Positions 1 to 9,208 are shown, counted from the first letter of the stretch. The stretch is 64,000 nucleotides of DNA from Candidatus Gastranaerophilales bacterium (GCA_947625495.1 CANQOQ010000008.1:1-64000), one strand, 5' to 3'. Notes: generated by a model not told the origin, from the sequence alone. Program-made: numbers and translations.

Positions 1-195
1 TTTAACCTTTGATTCTTTAGCACCTTTTAAAAGCGCAACTCTTTTTGTAAGGCTTTCAAAAAAATCTATTTTACCTTCCATTGCCTCTGTTGTAATTTGT
101 TTCATTAAAGGTTCAATATTATACTCTTTTGCAATATATTCAAGAGTTTCACCTTGCATTAATGTAGAATCAAAATCAAAAACCGCCAGTTTCAT
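1..195 (-). CDS. serB: Phosphoserine phosphatase, N-terminal part (cut by window edge)
   Basis: Only the first 65 codons are in the window; the gene runs off the left edge. The protein starts MKLAVFDFDSTLMQGETLEY. The DFDST is the HAD nucleophile motif (D7, D9), and the MQGE stretch is typical of SerB, which removes phosphate from L-phosphoserine in the last step of serine synthesis. The start ATG is at 195. It is divergent from the phosphorylase gene at 401. Motifs II to IV lie outside the window, so the assignment rests on the N-terminus alone. Confidence 0.8.
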   Translation of the reverse strand, partial: MKLAVFDFDSTLMQGETLEYIAKEYNIEPLMKQITTEAMEGKIDFFESLTKRVALLKGAKESKVK

Positions 196-400
196 TTAAC
201 CTCACCGCAGAAAAATTAACTTTAAAACAATATAATTATTATATACATAAATCAAATAATAACAAGAATTTCGGCGAGAATTTAATAATAAGAAAAGTCA
301 AAAAAATAAAAAAATTATAGAGAAAAAGTTGCTTTTTTGTTATCTTGTTGGTATAAGATATTAGACGGTAAGAAATGTTCAGATTATAAAAGGAGAACCA
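196..400. other. Divergent intergenic region
   Basis: This AT-rich gap separates the divergent serB and phosphorylase genes. It holds the promoter described at 329-357 and a Shine-Dalgarno AAAGGAGAA about 5 nt before the ATG at 401. I see no RNA gene or repeat in it. Confidence 0.5.
329..357 (+). promoter_or_regulatory. Sigma-70 type promoter of the phosphorylase gene
   Basis: A -35 box TTGCTT (329-334) lies 17 bp from a -10 box TATAAG (352-357). Transcription would start near 364, leaving a leader of about 37 nt before the ATG at 401. Confidence 0.6.
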
Positions 401-2089
401 ATGGGACTACCAAATGTAGCATATTTCTCAATGGAAATAGCAATTGATCAATCTATAGCAACATATTCAGGAGGTTTAGGATTCTTGGCAGGATCACACA
501 TGCTTTCTGCAGGATATCTTCAAATGCCTATGGTTGGCGTAACTATGTTATGGTCATACGGCTATTACAATCAGAGAATTAATCACGAAGGCAACGTAGA
601 AGTTGCATATATCAGAAAACACTACGACTTTTTAACAGATATAAATGAAACAGTCGAAGTAGATATATATGGGGAAAAAGTAAAGGTAAAAGCTTACAAA
701 CTTGAACCTGAAATATTCAATACATGCCCTGTATATTATTTAACAACGGATATAGAAGGCAATTCAGAGTGGGCACAATCCATATCGCATAAACTATATG
801 ACGGTAACGAAAAAATAAGAATAGCCCAAGAGGCAGTTCTTGGTATAGCAGGTATAAGACTACTTCAAAAGATAGGCTATAATTTTGATTGTGTACACTT
901 AAATGAAGGACATGCTCTTCCTGCAGCTTTTGAATTATTAAATCAATATAACGGTGACTTAAACAAAGTAAAAGAAAAAGTTGTATTTACGACACATACT
1001 CCCGTTGCAGCAGGTAACGAAGTACACTGGGTAGATAACTTGCTTAAAGGCGGATTTTTTGCGGGACGTTCAAGAGAAGAAGCGGTTAAATTAGGCGGAG
1101 AGCAATTCTCACTTACAGTAGCAGCTCTCAGAATGTCAAGATTAGCAAATGCAGTATCTCAACTTCACGGTCTTGTTTCTAATAAAATGTGGAGCTGGGT
1201 TGAAGGCAGATGCCCGATTAGAGCTATTACTAATGCCGTAAATCTCCACTACTGGCAAGATAACAGAATGAAAACTGATAATCTCGAAGCTCTGCTTGAA
1301 GCAAAAAAAGAGATGAAAAAAGAAGTATTTGAATATATAGCAAATACCGTAGGTAAGAGACTTGATCCGAATATATTAACTATCACTTGGGCAAGAAGAT
1401 TTGCGGATTATAAACGTGCATGGTTAATATTTATGGATGAAAACAGAATCCTTAAATTATTAAATGAAAATAAAGTTCAGTTAATCTTTGCAGGTAAATT
1501 CCACCCCGATGATGTTATCGGAAAGGAAATGTTTAACAAGATTTTAAGAAGTTCATATTCTATGAAAAATGTTGTTGTACTTACAGGTTATGAACTTGAT
1601 TTAAGCGGGAAATTGAAACGTGCTTCTGACATTTGGTTAAATACACCGTTAAGACCGTTTGAAGCATCAGGAACATCAGGTATGAGCGCAAATGCAAACG
1701 GAGCACTTCACTTATCCACATTTGACGGATGGGCTGTTGAAGGTACTTTCCCAGGAATTAACGGTTATACCATTGAATACCCGGGTCTTGACGACAACAT
1801 TCCTTGGGAAGAAAGACATAAAAAAGACTATGAATGTATGATGGATATTATTGAAAATCAAATAATTCCTACATACTATAACGACACAACAAAATGGGCA
1901 ATTATGATGAGACAGGCAATAAGAACTGCCGAATCATACTTTAACTCTGACAGAATGGTTATTGAGTATTATAACAGACTTTATAAACCGATTGCTCACG
2001 GTTCAAACGAGGGCGGAGTTTCTGATACGGATTATCAGGCAGCTACAACTCCCGCAAGTGATGCTTGGACTTTTTCTAATATAAAATAA
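401..2089 (+). CDS. Alpha-glucan (glycogen/maltodextrin) phosphorylase family protein, GT35
   Basis: This 562-aa protein resembles the short alpha-glucan phosphorylases, which release glucose-1-phosphate from glycogen. Visible blocks are YFSMEIA near the N-terminus, HLNEGHA, TTHTPV, RRFADYKR and EASGTSGM followed by NGALHLSTFDGW. In the family the pyridoxal-phosphate lysine comes just after the GTSGM motif; here that place is Ser429. The enzyme may therefore lack phosphorolysis activity or belong to a PLP-independent subgroup. The start is supported by a strong Shine-Dalgarno. It is a single-gene unit with its own promoter and terminator. Family membership is sure; the exact reaction is not. 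Confidence 0.82.
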   Translation: MGLPNVAYFSMEIAIDQSIATYSGGLGFLAGSHMLSAGYLQMPMVGVTMLWSYGYYNQRINHEGNVEVAYIRKHYDFLTDINETVEVDIYGEKVKVKAYKLEPEIFNTCPVYYLTTDIEGNSEWAQSISHKLYDGNEKIRIAQEAVLGIAGIRLLQKIGYNFDCVHLNEGHALPAAFELLNQYNGDLNKVKEKVVFTTHTPVAAGNEVHWVDNLLKGGFFAGRSREEAVKLGGEQFSLTVAALRMSRLANAVSQLHGLVSNKMWSWVEGRCPIRAITNAVNLHYWQDNRMKTDNLEALLEAKKEMKKEVFEYIANTVGKRLDPNILTITWARRFADYKRAWLIFMDENRILKLLNENKVQLIFAGKFHPDDVIGKEMFNKILRSSYSMKNVVVLTGYELDLSGKLKRASDIWLNTPLRPFEASGTSGMSANANGALHLSTFDGWAVEGTFPGINGYTIEYPGLDDNIPWEERHKKDYECMMDIIENQIIPTYYNDTTKWAIMMRQAIRTAESYFNSDRMVIEYYNRLYKPIAHGSNEGGVSDTDYQAATTPASDAWTFSNIK

Positions 2090-2104
2090 TATATTTATTA
2101 ATAT

Positions 2105-2136
2105 AAAAAAGGACTTTATTAAAAGTCCTTTTTTTT
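2105..2136 (+). terminator. Rho-independent terminator after the phosphorylase gene
   Basis: GGACTTT (2111-2117) pairs with AAAGTCC (2122-2128) over a 4-nt loop. An A-run precedes it and eight T follow. It also shows that the next gene cannot start at an upstream in-frame codon at 2135. Confidence 0.85.
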
Positions 2137-2149
2137 GTTTAATTTTATT

Positions 2150-2683
2150 ATGAAAAATCAATTAAGAGAATTTGCAAAAAATACTAGAAATAAACTTAAT
2201 ATTAAAGAATTAAGCAATGAAATAATAAAAAACTTTAAAAAGCTTGATGAATATTACAGTGCTAAAAATATATGCTGTTATTATTCTTTTAAAGACGAGG
2301 TTTATACTCATGACTTATTCAATGATAAAACTAAAAATTGGTACATGCCAAAAATTGAAAAAGATAATCTTATAATTTGTCCATACAATAAAGATAAATT
2401 AATAGAAAATAAGTACAAAATAAAAGAGCCTCAAACTGCACCCGTAGAAACTGAAATAATTGATTTAATAATTATTCCGGCATTAGCTGCCGATAAAAAC
2501 GGATACAGAATCGGCTGGGGAAAAGGATATTATGACAGATTTCTTAAGACATTGAAACATAACCCGATTAAAATTATCTTTACATATTCAGATTTATTTT
2601 TTGACAGTATTTATCCTGATTCTTTTGATGAAAAATGTGACATAATTATTACAGAAAAAGAAATCTACAGAATAAAATGTTAA
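2150..2683 (+). CDS. 5-formyltetrahydrofolate cyclo-ligase
   Basis: This 177-aa protein would convert 5-formyl-THF to 5,10-methenyl-THF using ATP, in one-carbon metabolism. Diagnostic features are an N-terminal basic region, YMPKI and the family signature GYRIGWGKGYYDRFL, with IIIPALAAD just before it. I start it at ATG 2150 (MKNQLREFAKN). The in-frame codon at 2135 lies in the upstream terminator and adds only five residues. Length and motifs fit the YgfA/MTHFS family. Confidence 0.88.
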   Translation: MKNQLREFAKNTRNKLNIKELSNEIIKNFKKLDEYYSAKNICCYYSFKDEVYTHDLFNDKTKNWYMPKIEKDNLIICPYNKDKLIENKYKIKEPQTAPVETEIIDLIIIPALAADKNGYRIGWGKGYYDRFLKTLKHNPIKIIFTYSDLFFDSIYPDSFDEKCDIIITEKEIYRIKC

Positions 2684-2699
2684 AAACTCCTTAATATAT

Positions 2700-2727
2700 T
2701 TGTCTAGTTTGTTTTTTAGGTTAAAAT
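2700..2727 (+). promoter_or_regulatory. Possible promoter of the small envelope operon
   Basis: TTGTCT (2700-2705) and TAAAAT (2722-2727) are 16 bp apart, upstream of the 33-aa ORF at 2763. The match is moderate, and nearby TATATT gives an alternative -10. Confidence 0.35.
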
Positions 2728-2762
2728 TATATTAGTACTACAATGTAAATTGGGGATATAAT

Positions 2763-2864
2763 ATGGAATTTTTTAGAGAAAAAAGAAAAATAATAATATC
2801 AGCAATAGTAATATGTTTTTTACTTTGGACATTAGGTTCAATGCTGTTTCTGGTAATCAGTTAA
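2763..2864 (+). CDS. Small single-pass membrane peptide (33 aa)
   Basis: A short ORF starts MEFFREKRKIIISAIV and ends LGSMLFLVIS. A charged N-terminus (FREKRK) is followed by about 20 hydrophobic residues, a classic inner-membrane anchor. GGGGAT lies just upstream of the ATG. The stop is 13 nt before the M23 peptidase ATG, so the two are probably co-transcribed. I do not recognise a family. The layout suggests a helper of the envelope operon, but no function can be assigned. Confidence 0.5.
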   Translation: MEFFREKRKIIISAIVICFLLWTLGSMLFLVIS

Positions 2865-2877
2865 AACAGGGAATATA

Positions 2878-4008
2878 ATGAATTCAAAGCGAGTGAAAGT
2901 ATTTGTTTTGTGTATAACTTTCCTATTTTTAAACATAGGAGAAATTTTTGCTGCAACTTCTAACTCGCAAAAAGTAAAAAACGTTGAAATGCAGCGAAAA
3001 GAAATAAGACAAAAAATTAATGCACTTTCAAAACTGGAAATGAATAAAACAAATGAATTGAGCAGAAATCAGCAGAAATTAGAAAAGAATCAAAAAGCAC
3101 TGCAGGAATCAAAACAGGAATTTAATAAAAAACAAAGCAACATAATAAGCCTGCAAAAAGAATTAGACAGCTATCTGGCTGAATATAACAAAAGAAATAA
3201 ACAAACTGCCGAAAGAATAAGATGTATATATAAAAATCAGCATTCAATTATTTTGGATTTATTTTTATCAACTTCGGGTATAACAGAATTTTTAGACAGA
3301 GTTTATTATCAAAATTTAATAATACAATCCGATAAAAGGAAAATGAGCAATCTTAGGGATGAAGCAAGAAGAATTGCTGTAATGAAACACAGACTGGAAA
3401 ATGAAAAAAGACAGCTTTCCGGAATAATAAAAGTAATGGATAAAGAAAATTACACTATCCAAACAACTATCAAACAAAATAAAAACATGATAGAAAAGAT
3501 TCAAAAGGATAAGAAAGCCTATGAACGTTCAGAAAGAGAATTAAAAAGATTATCTGACAGATTAACATCAATAATTAATAATTCAACAGCAAGAAGTAAT
3601 GTAGTGGCAGGTTCTGGATTCTTAAGACCTGTAGCAGGTGCTAGAGTAACATCTCCATACGGATGGAGAGTACATCCTATATTTAAAACAAGAATATTCC
3701 ATACCGGACTTGATTTGGCAGCACCGATAGGTACACCCATTAAAGCGTCAAACTCCGGTAAAGTAATATATTCAGGCTGGTACGGAGGATACGGAAAAGT
3801 TGTAATACTTGACCATGGTTCTTGCACAGGTAAACCAACAACTACATTATATGCTCACATGTCAAGACAGAATGTATCTGTAGGACAATATGTTCAAAGA
3901 GGACAGGTAATAGGCTATGTCGGTTCAACTGGATATTCTACAGGACCTCACTGTCACTTTGAAGTTCGTATCAACGGTCATCATCAAAATCCAAACAAAT
4001 ATTTATAG
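2878..4008 (+). CDS. M23 (LytM) peptidase with coiled coil, EnvC/NlpD-like murein hydrolase
   Basis: This 376-aa envelope protein has an N-terminal signal peptide (hydrophobic core VLCITFLFLNIG, cut after IFAA). A long Lys/Glu/Gln-rich coiled coil follows to about residue 240. The C-terminal M23 domain spans about 245-376. Zinc ligands are visible: H275 and D279 in HTGLD, and H358/H360 in HCHF. Unlike EnvC of E. coli, which has lost these ligands, this copy keeps the full set and could cut peptidoglycan cross-links itself. It sits between the 33-aa membrane peptide and the LptD-like gene, with 8 nt to the latter. Confidence 0.88.
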   Translation: MNSKRVKVFVLCITFLFLNIGEIFAATSNSQKVKNVEMQRKEIRQKINALSKLEMNKTNELSRNQQKLEKNQKALQESKQEFNKKQSNIISLQKELDSYLAEYNKRNKQTAERIRCIYKNQHSIILDLFLSTSGITEFLDRVYYQNLIIQSDKRKMSNLRDEARRIAVMKHRLENEKRQLSGIIKVMDKENYTIQTTIKQNKNMIEKIQKDKKAYERSERELKRLSDRLTSIINNSTARSNVVAGSGFLRPVAGARVTSPYGWRVHPIFKTRIFHTGLDLAAPIGTPIKASNSGKVIYSGWYGGYGKVVILDHGSCTGKPTTTLYAHMSRQNVSVGQYVQRGQVIGYVGSTGYSTGPHCHFEVRINGHHQNPNKYL

Positions 4009-4016
4009 GTAGAGAA

Positions 4017-6221
4017 GTGAAAAAGATATTTTTAATATTATTTTTAATATATATATCAATAAATTCGGCAAAAGCTATGGATTTTTATCCTGAACTGGGT
4101 GTCGACCCTTTTTATTCTTCGTTAAATCCGACTTATGTCCCAGAACAAGAAGATAAAAATGAAGACAAAAATTCCATTATAGGAATTATAAAATCAAAAT
4201 TTGATTTACGAAAAGAAAAAAAAGCAGAAAAAATAAACAATAAAGAGGCTGATATCGAACAACAACAAGATATTGAAGAATCTGTCTTACAAGATGAAAG
4301 TGATAATGAAGTCGAAGTTAATAATAAAGAAAAACAAGCTTTTAAAGAGTTAACCGGTGAACAAAAAGTCAGAGAACTTGAAAAAGAGGAAAAAGAAAAA
4401 GAAAAGCTTGAAGATTTAGAGTTAAAGAAAAAAAATTCTTTTATAAGTCCTTCATATAACCAAACTTATAAACAATCCTCAGAAAGTAAAAATGAGCAAT
4501 TTTCAATAAAAGACAAACTTCCGTTTTTCGGACGCAGAAAAAAGAATCTTGAAGCTGATAAAACGGCAGTTGAAAATCCGCAAATCGAGCTTTCTGCTGA
4601 TTATATGGAATATTATCCTGACAGATATGAAGTTGAAGCAATCGGAAATGCAAAAGTTGAATTTAAAAAAGAAAGTACTATACTAACCGCAAATAAAATA
4701 GTATTTAATTATGACAGAAATATTTTAAAAGCAAATGAAGATGTTGTATTAACATCAAACGGAACAGTAACCGAGGGTGATTTTATTAAACTTGATTTGA
4801 ATAAACCTGAAGGCTGGATAGAAAATCCAATTACAAATACGGATGATATAAAATTAAGTGCAAAAGAGGCCTTTGTTTATTCCGATAAAATAGAGGAGTA
4901 TGACGGAGTTGCCAAAGTATTAAGTAATGAAGTTTTATCATTCAGAGCTAATTCTTTTGCAAGTTATGTTGATCAAAGCGGTGTTATGTCTAAAGCTTTT
5001 GAAGATAAAAAGAACTCTCCTTCGGGAGTATATTCTCTGAAAGCAAAAACAATATATATAGATTCAAAAAAAGACCACGAAGTAATTACAATAAAGAATG
5101 CGGATTTATATTTAAAGAAGCTGAGAATAGCGGCGATACCGTCAGCCAGAATAGTATCAAACAAGAAAAATACCGTAATAGAATCTAATTTCCCCGAAAT
5201 CGGTTCTCAAAGTTTACTGGGGGCACATATAGGCCCTGCCGTTGTTTTAAATGTTCCTGGCGGTTCCACTTTAAAATTTGCTCCTATTTTAACTTATGAT
5301 AAGAGTAAATTAGGAATAGGCGGTATAGCTAGATTTAGAAATGAAAATAATATGACGGAAGTTGCATACGGCACGTCAAGAGATATATTTTTAATACGAG
5401 GCAGACAAAGACTGGCACCGGGATTAACATTAAATTATTCAAGATTAACAAATGAAAATGAATGGTTTTTAGGCTACAGGAAACCTAAATATTCTGCAAA
5501 TTTAGCTTATACAAGAAGTGATTATGTAAAAGATTTAAAACTAACATTTTCACAAATGTATTCGGCAGGTGCATTCGTTGACAACCTCAAACGACATACA
5601 GACCTAAGTGATGCGGAATGGCGTTTCAGATGGATGACGCAAACATATAAACCTTTATACAGATATTCAAATGAAGAAGGTAATATAAAAGTAGGCACCG
5701 GTCTGGTAGCTCAAACGGCGGCCAGCGTTTATACGACAGGCGATGTTCTGGGATTATTCAGAGTTGGTCCGTCTTTAAATACACAAATAGGTCCTTGGAC
5801 TCAGGCATTAATGTATATGCAAACAGCCGGAGCCGGACAAACTCCGTTTAGTTTTGACCGATATCGTTACGGACGTTCTAATGTTATTATTGTTGAAAGT
5901 TTAAAGGTTTGTAAGTATTTGTCTTTGGGATACCTCGCATCTCTTGCCATGAACAGAGATGTTAAAAGTGATGACCTGTTCCAAGAAAACAGATTCCTTG
6001 TAAGTTTTGGTCCGGATTATGCAAGAGTTACAATCGGTTATGATGCATTAAGACAAAATACAATGCTAATTGTTTCCATGCTTGTAGGAACTAAAGATTC
6101 AGATATAAAATTCAAAAAGTCCGTTTTAAAAAATCCTGAAAATTTCGGAAAGAAAAATAAAACGAAAAAAACAAAAAAGAAAAATTATAAAAAATATTTA
6201 AAAGATAAAGAAAAAATTTGA
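4017..6221 (+). CDS. LptD/OstA-like outer-membrane LPS-assembly protein
   Basis: The 734-aa protein starts at GTG 4017, with AGGTAGAGAA just upstream and 8 nt after the peptidase stop. A signal peptide (LILFLIYISINSAKA) is followed by a charged, low-complexity Glu/Lys linker (about 35-175). An OstA/LptA-type beta domain comes next (about 190-330; ADYMEYYPDRYEVEAIGNA, LTANKIVFNYD). The long C-terminal part is rich in alternating aromatic and polar strands, as in an outer-membrane barrel. It ends in a poly-Lys tail of about 30 residues, unusual for LptD. The likely role is delivering LPS to the outer leaflet, but a divergent OstA paralogue is possible. Confidence 0.7.
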   Translation: MKKIFLILFLIYISINSAKAMDFYPELGVDPFYSSLNPTYVPEQEDKNEDKNSIIGIIKSKFDLRKEKKAEKINNKEADIEQQQDIEESVLQDESDNEVEVNNKEKQAFKELTGEQKVRELEKEEKEKEKLEDLELKKKNSFISPSYNQTYKQSSESKNEQFSIKDKLPFFGRRKKNLEADKTAVENPQIELSADYMEYYPDRYEVEAIGNAKVEFKKESTILTANKIVFNYDRNILKANEDVVLTSNGTVTEGDFIKLDLNKPEGWIENPITNTDDIKLSAKEAFVYSDKIEEYDGVAKVLSNEVLSFRANSFASYVDQSGVMSKAFEDKKNSPSGVYSLKAKTIYIDSKKDHEVITIKNADLYLKKLRIAAIPSARIVSNKKNTVIESNFPEIGSQSLLGAHIGPAVVLNVPGGSTLKFAPILTYDKSKLGIGGIARFRNENNMTEVAYGTSRDIFLIRGRQRLAPGLTLNYSRLTNENEWFLGYRKPKYSANLAYTRSDYVKDLKLTFSQMYSAGAFVDNLKRHTDLSDAEWRFRWMTQTYKPLYRYSNEEGNIKVGTGLVAQTAASVYTTGDVLGLFRVGPSLNTQIGPWTQALMYMQTAGAGQTPFSFDRYRYGRSNVIIVESLKVCKYLSLGYLASLAMNRDVKSDDLFQENRFLVSFGPDYARVTIGYDALRQNTMLIVSMLVGTKDSDIKFKKSVLKNPENFGKKNKTKKTKKKNYKKYLKDKEKI

Positions 6222-6222
6222 A

Positions 6223-7980
6223 TTATTTTTTTATAACACATCCTTCATCAGCAAAATCAATTTTATCATCAAAATCATTATCAATGCCGTCATAACAAGA
6301 ACCTATAGATTCTAAAGATTCTGCTTTTGGGTCAAATTTTTCATATTTATCAGGTATTTTATTCCATAAATATATAAATGTTGATTTCAGATATTTAGCT
6401 ATTTCACTATTTTGAAAAACAATTACATTTTCATCATTTCTCTTATTCCCGCTTGAAGTAAAATTCATAGAACCGATAACAGAATATTTATCATCAATAA
6501 CCATAGTTTTCATGTGCATTTTTCCCGCATAGTTTTCGGTTTTAACTTTTATTCCTGCGAGTCTTAAATTTTTATGAATTGTATATCTGTTACGGGCATT
6601 AGTTGCATCATTGATAATTTTTATATCAACACCTTTTGCTTTTGCTTTTTTAAGGGCTTCCTCTACTCCTTTGTGTGTAATAAAAAATGCTGAAATATAA
6701 ATATAATTTTTTGAATTATTAATTAATTTTATAATGTAATTATTGATTATATTATTTTCCGGCGAAAATAATATATTTAAGTAAGTATTTTTATTTATAA
6801 TAACGGAATTATTCGGAATTTCATGTTTATTTATGCCAAAATTACCGTTATACATCTGCTCAAATTCAGCCGTATAAATTTTTGCCGCATCAGAATTATT
6901 AACTAAAGCCGAATAATTAGCATTAAATCCGGATAAATCAGTAGAAGTAATATTGGCAGTTCCCGTAAAAACTTTTTTATTATCAAAGATGAAAAATTTA
7001 TTATGCATTATTCCTGATTTGTTTTTTGACTGAAAAAATTGATTAGTTTTAAAATCAGGAAAGACCGTTTTTAATTTTTCGATATCGGGATAATATTTAT
7101 TTTCGTCATTATCATAATTAGAAACCCACCTTATTTTAACTCCTCTTGATTTTGCATTAATCAATGCATTAAATATAACAGGCTGGTTATTAAACCCGTA
7201 TATTGCAAAATCAATAGAACTTTTAGCGCTGTCTATTTCTTTTTTCAATGTTTTACAGGCACTTGTCCGGCATTTATTATCAGGTTTAAAGGTTGAATTT
7301 AAATCTAAGAAATAAATACTTATGTTATCTGATGAAAAAGTATTTTTAATATACACTTTTTGTATATTATGATTTTCAAAGCTTTTTTTAATTTTATTAT
7401 CATTATTAAAACAACATTTAGCCTTAGCGTACTTATTTATCTCGCTTATTTTAATTAATTTATAATTCTTAGATGAGATACCGTTTTCACAAGAAAGCTT
7501 ATGAATTTTTTTACTTTTTAAATTAAGAATATAATAACTATTAATATCAAGAGAATTAGCTTTATTAATAATTTTTTCTTTAGAAATAGAATCATTTGTG
7601 AAAAATAAATTTGAAGTGAGTAGCAAATTTTTATAACTTTTACCGTTAATATAAATGTCATCATCTTTTAAACTAATAAATTTATTTTTCAAGAGTGACT
7701 TTGCATAATCATAAGCCATATATTCCAAAATAAATTTTTGTTCAAAAGTAAGATTTTTTAAAATAACATCATCAGAATAATTTTCGGATGATTTAACAAA
7801 GAATATATTGTCATAGAAAAAAGGTGTTTTCTCATCAAAAATAAAATTTTTATTTAAATCAATATAAATACTTACAGGAGAATTAACGTCAAGTATTTTA
7901 AATACTGATGTGCTTTTGAATGAAATGAAAGCACAGCCAAATATAATAAATACAGCCGAAATTATAAATAGTTTTTTCAT
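6223..7980 (-). CDS. Exported phospholipase D-like protein with two HxK motifs
   Basis: I start this 585-aa protein at the ATG at 7980 (MKKLFIISAVFIIFGCAF), a signal or lipoprotein-like N-terminus; a longer frame upstream has no signal. Two PLD half-sites are present: HNKFFIFD near residue 325 and HMKTMVIDD near 488, each followed by G-S/T-x-N. The N-terminal 250 residues are unassigned and Cys-containing. The C-terminus holds CYDGIDNDFDDKIDFADEGC, an Asp/Asn-rich, Cys-bounded motif common in secreted proteins and probably calcium binding. It is convergent with the LptD-like gene. It could be a nuclease or a lipase. Confidence 0.78.
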   Translation of the reverse strand: MKKLFIISAVFIIFGCAFISFKSTSVFKILDVNSPVSIYIDLNKNFIFDEKTPFFYDNIFFVKSSENYSDDVILKNLTFEQKFILEYMAYDYAKSLLKNKFISLKDDDIYINGKSYKNLLLTSNLFFTNDSISKEKIINKANSLDINSYYILNLKSKKIHKLSCENGISSKNYKLIKISEINKYAKAKCCFNNDNKIKKSFENHNIQKVYIKNTFSSDNISIYFLDLNSTFKPDNKCRTSACKTLKKEIDSAKSSIDFAIYGFNNQPVIFNALINAKSRGVKIRWVSNYDNDENKYYPDIEKLKTVFPDFKTNQFFQSKNKSGIMHNKFFIFDNKKVFTGTANITSTDLSGFNANYSALVNNSDAAKIYTAEFEQMYNGNFGINKHEIPNNSVIINKNTYLNILFSPENNIINNYIIKLINNSKNYIYISAFFITHKGVEEALKKAKAKGVDIKIINDATNARNRYTIHKNLRLAGIKVKTENYAGKMHMKTMVIDDKYSVIGSMNFTSSGNKRNDENVIVFQNSEIAKYLKSTFIYLWNKIPDKYEKFDPKAESLESIGSCYDGIDNDFDDKIDFADEGCVIKK

Positions 7981-8134
7981 AAAACAATTATAACCTAATA
8001 AACAAATAAAAGATAATTCGGTATGCCGATAATAATAGTCAAAGGCGGAATAAAAAAAATGAAAATTAGCGTTAGAATATGTTTTAATTATGGCTGTAAT
8101 GCAGGATAATACTACATGTGTCTGGGACAAAGAA

Positions 8135-8476
8135 ATGAAAAATACAAAAATCAAATTAGGTGAACAAATAAAAAAATTCAGAATTTTAAGGGGAATGACC
8201 CAAAACGATTTAGCCGAGAAAGTAGGATTAACTGAAAAACAGATATCCAAAATAGAAACAGGGATACATTATCCCATGTTTGAAAATTTTGTCAAAATTA
8301 TGGAAGTCCTCGGTGTCGGTATGAAAGATTTTGATAATGAACTAAATATTGAAAACAATATTTTAAGGAACAGTATACTAAAAATCTTATACAGGGCTAA
8401 TGATTACGAATTAAAATACTATTCAATAATGATAAAACAATTAGAAAAATTGTTTAAAGAAACGAAAAACAATTAA
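8135..8476 (+). CDS. XRE-family HTH transcriptional regulator
   Basis: This 113-aa protein (from ATG 8135) has an N-terminal helix-turn-helix. LGEQIKKFRILRGMTQNDLA is followed by VGLTEKQISKIETG, the Cro/C1 type pattern. The C-terminal 50 residues are charged and probably oligomerise. In-frame ATGs at 8090 and 8099 give up to 15 extra residues; I prefer 8135 because the conserved domain starts right after it. It is divergent from the phospholipase D-like gene and followed by tRNA-Ser. Its target is unknown. Confidence 0.82.
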   Translation: MKNTKIKLGEQIKKFRILRGMTQNDLAEKVGLTEKQISKIETGIHYPMFENFVKIMEVLGVGMKDFDNELNIENNILRNSILKILYRANDYELKYYSIMIKQLEKLFKETKNN

Positions 8477-8483
8477 AATTTTA

Positions 8484-8512
8484 TTGACGGTATAGAAATT
8501 CTTTGCTATAAA
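8484..8512 (+). promoter_or_regulatory. tRNA-Ser promoter
   Basis: TTGACG (8484-8489) and TATAAA (8507-8512) are exactly 17 bp apart, with the -10 box about 15 nt before the tRNA 5' end. This is one of the strongest promoter matches in the window. Confidence 0.75.
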
Positions 8513-8526
8513 TACTAAAAGGATAC

Positions 8527-8613
8527 GGAGAGGTGTCCGAGTGGTTTAAGGTGCAAACCTGGAACGTTTGTGCAGGGGCAACTCTGCCGGGGGTTCGAAT
8601 CCCCCCTTCTCCG
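8527..8613 (+). tRNA. tRNA-Ser (anticodon GGA)
   Basis: An 87-nt cloverleaf. The acceptor stem GGAGAGG pairs with CTTCTCC. The anticodon stem CAAAC/GTTTG encloses the loop CTGGAAC (anticodon GGA). A long variable arm identifies a class II tRNA, and the T-loop GGTTCGAATCC is standard. The 3' CCA is not encoded. Confidence 0.95.
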
Positions 8614-8638
8614 TTTTTAGTTTAGGGTTTGTATAGTT

Positions 8639-9208
8639 ATGAATATAAATGATTTTAGAAAAGCAATGTCTGAAAGAAGGCATGTAACAATAGATTCCGA
8701 AATATTTGATATATTTAACAGATTAAGTCAGGAAGCGCTAAAAATTACTACAGATTTAAATAATAAATATCATACACCCGAAGAAATTATTGAAATATTT
8801 TCAAAATTAACAGGGAAAAAGATTGATAAAACATTCAGAATATTTCCTCCGTTTTATACTGACTGCGGGAAAAATATTACAATAGGCAAAAACGTATTTA
8901 TAAATTCCTGCTGCAGATTTCAGGATCAGGGCGGAATATTTATCGGAAACAATGTTTTAATAGGTCATAATACAACTATTGCTACGTTGAACCATGATAT
9001 AAATCCTAAAAAGAGAGGGAATTTAACTCCAAATCGTGTAAAAATCGGTAATGATGTGTGGATAGGAGCAGACTGTACTATTTTACCGGGTGTTGAAATA
9101 GGAGATGGTGCTATTATAGGTGCAGGCAGTGTTGTTGTAAAAAGTGTACCAAAAAATTGCATTGCAGTTGGAAATCCTGCTAAAATAATTAAAGAAATCG
9201 AGGTTTAA
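8639..9208 (+). CDS. Hexapeptide-repeat sugar O-acetyltransferase (NodL/Maa-like)
   Basis: A 189-aa trimeric left-handed beta-helix acetyltransferase. After a helical N-terminus ([13 protein letters not shown]) come hexapeptide turns ([60 protein letters not shown]). It ends in the [13 protein letters not shown] tail of the maltose/galactoside acetyltransferase group. It transfers acetyl from acetyl-CoA to a sugar hydroxyl. The TAA abuts the ATG of the hydrolase at 9209, so the two are translationally linked. Confidence 0.87.
   Translation: MNINDFRKAMSERRHVTIDSEIFDIFNRLSQEALKITTDLNNKYHTPEEIIEIFSKLTGKKIDKTFRIFPPFYTDCGKNITIGKNVFINSCCRFQDQGGIFIGNNVLIGHNTTIATLNHDINPKKRGNLTPNRVKIGNDVWIGADCTILPGVEIGDGAIIGAGSVVVKSVPKNCIAVGNPAKIIKEIEV

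Noticed and set aside
8090-8250. Long N-terminal extension of the phospholipase D-like protein overlapping the XRE gene
   Set aside because: The extension up to 8250 is antisense to the helix-turn-helix coding region and lies before a good signal peptide start at 7980.
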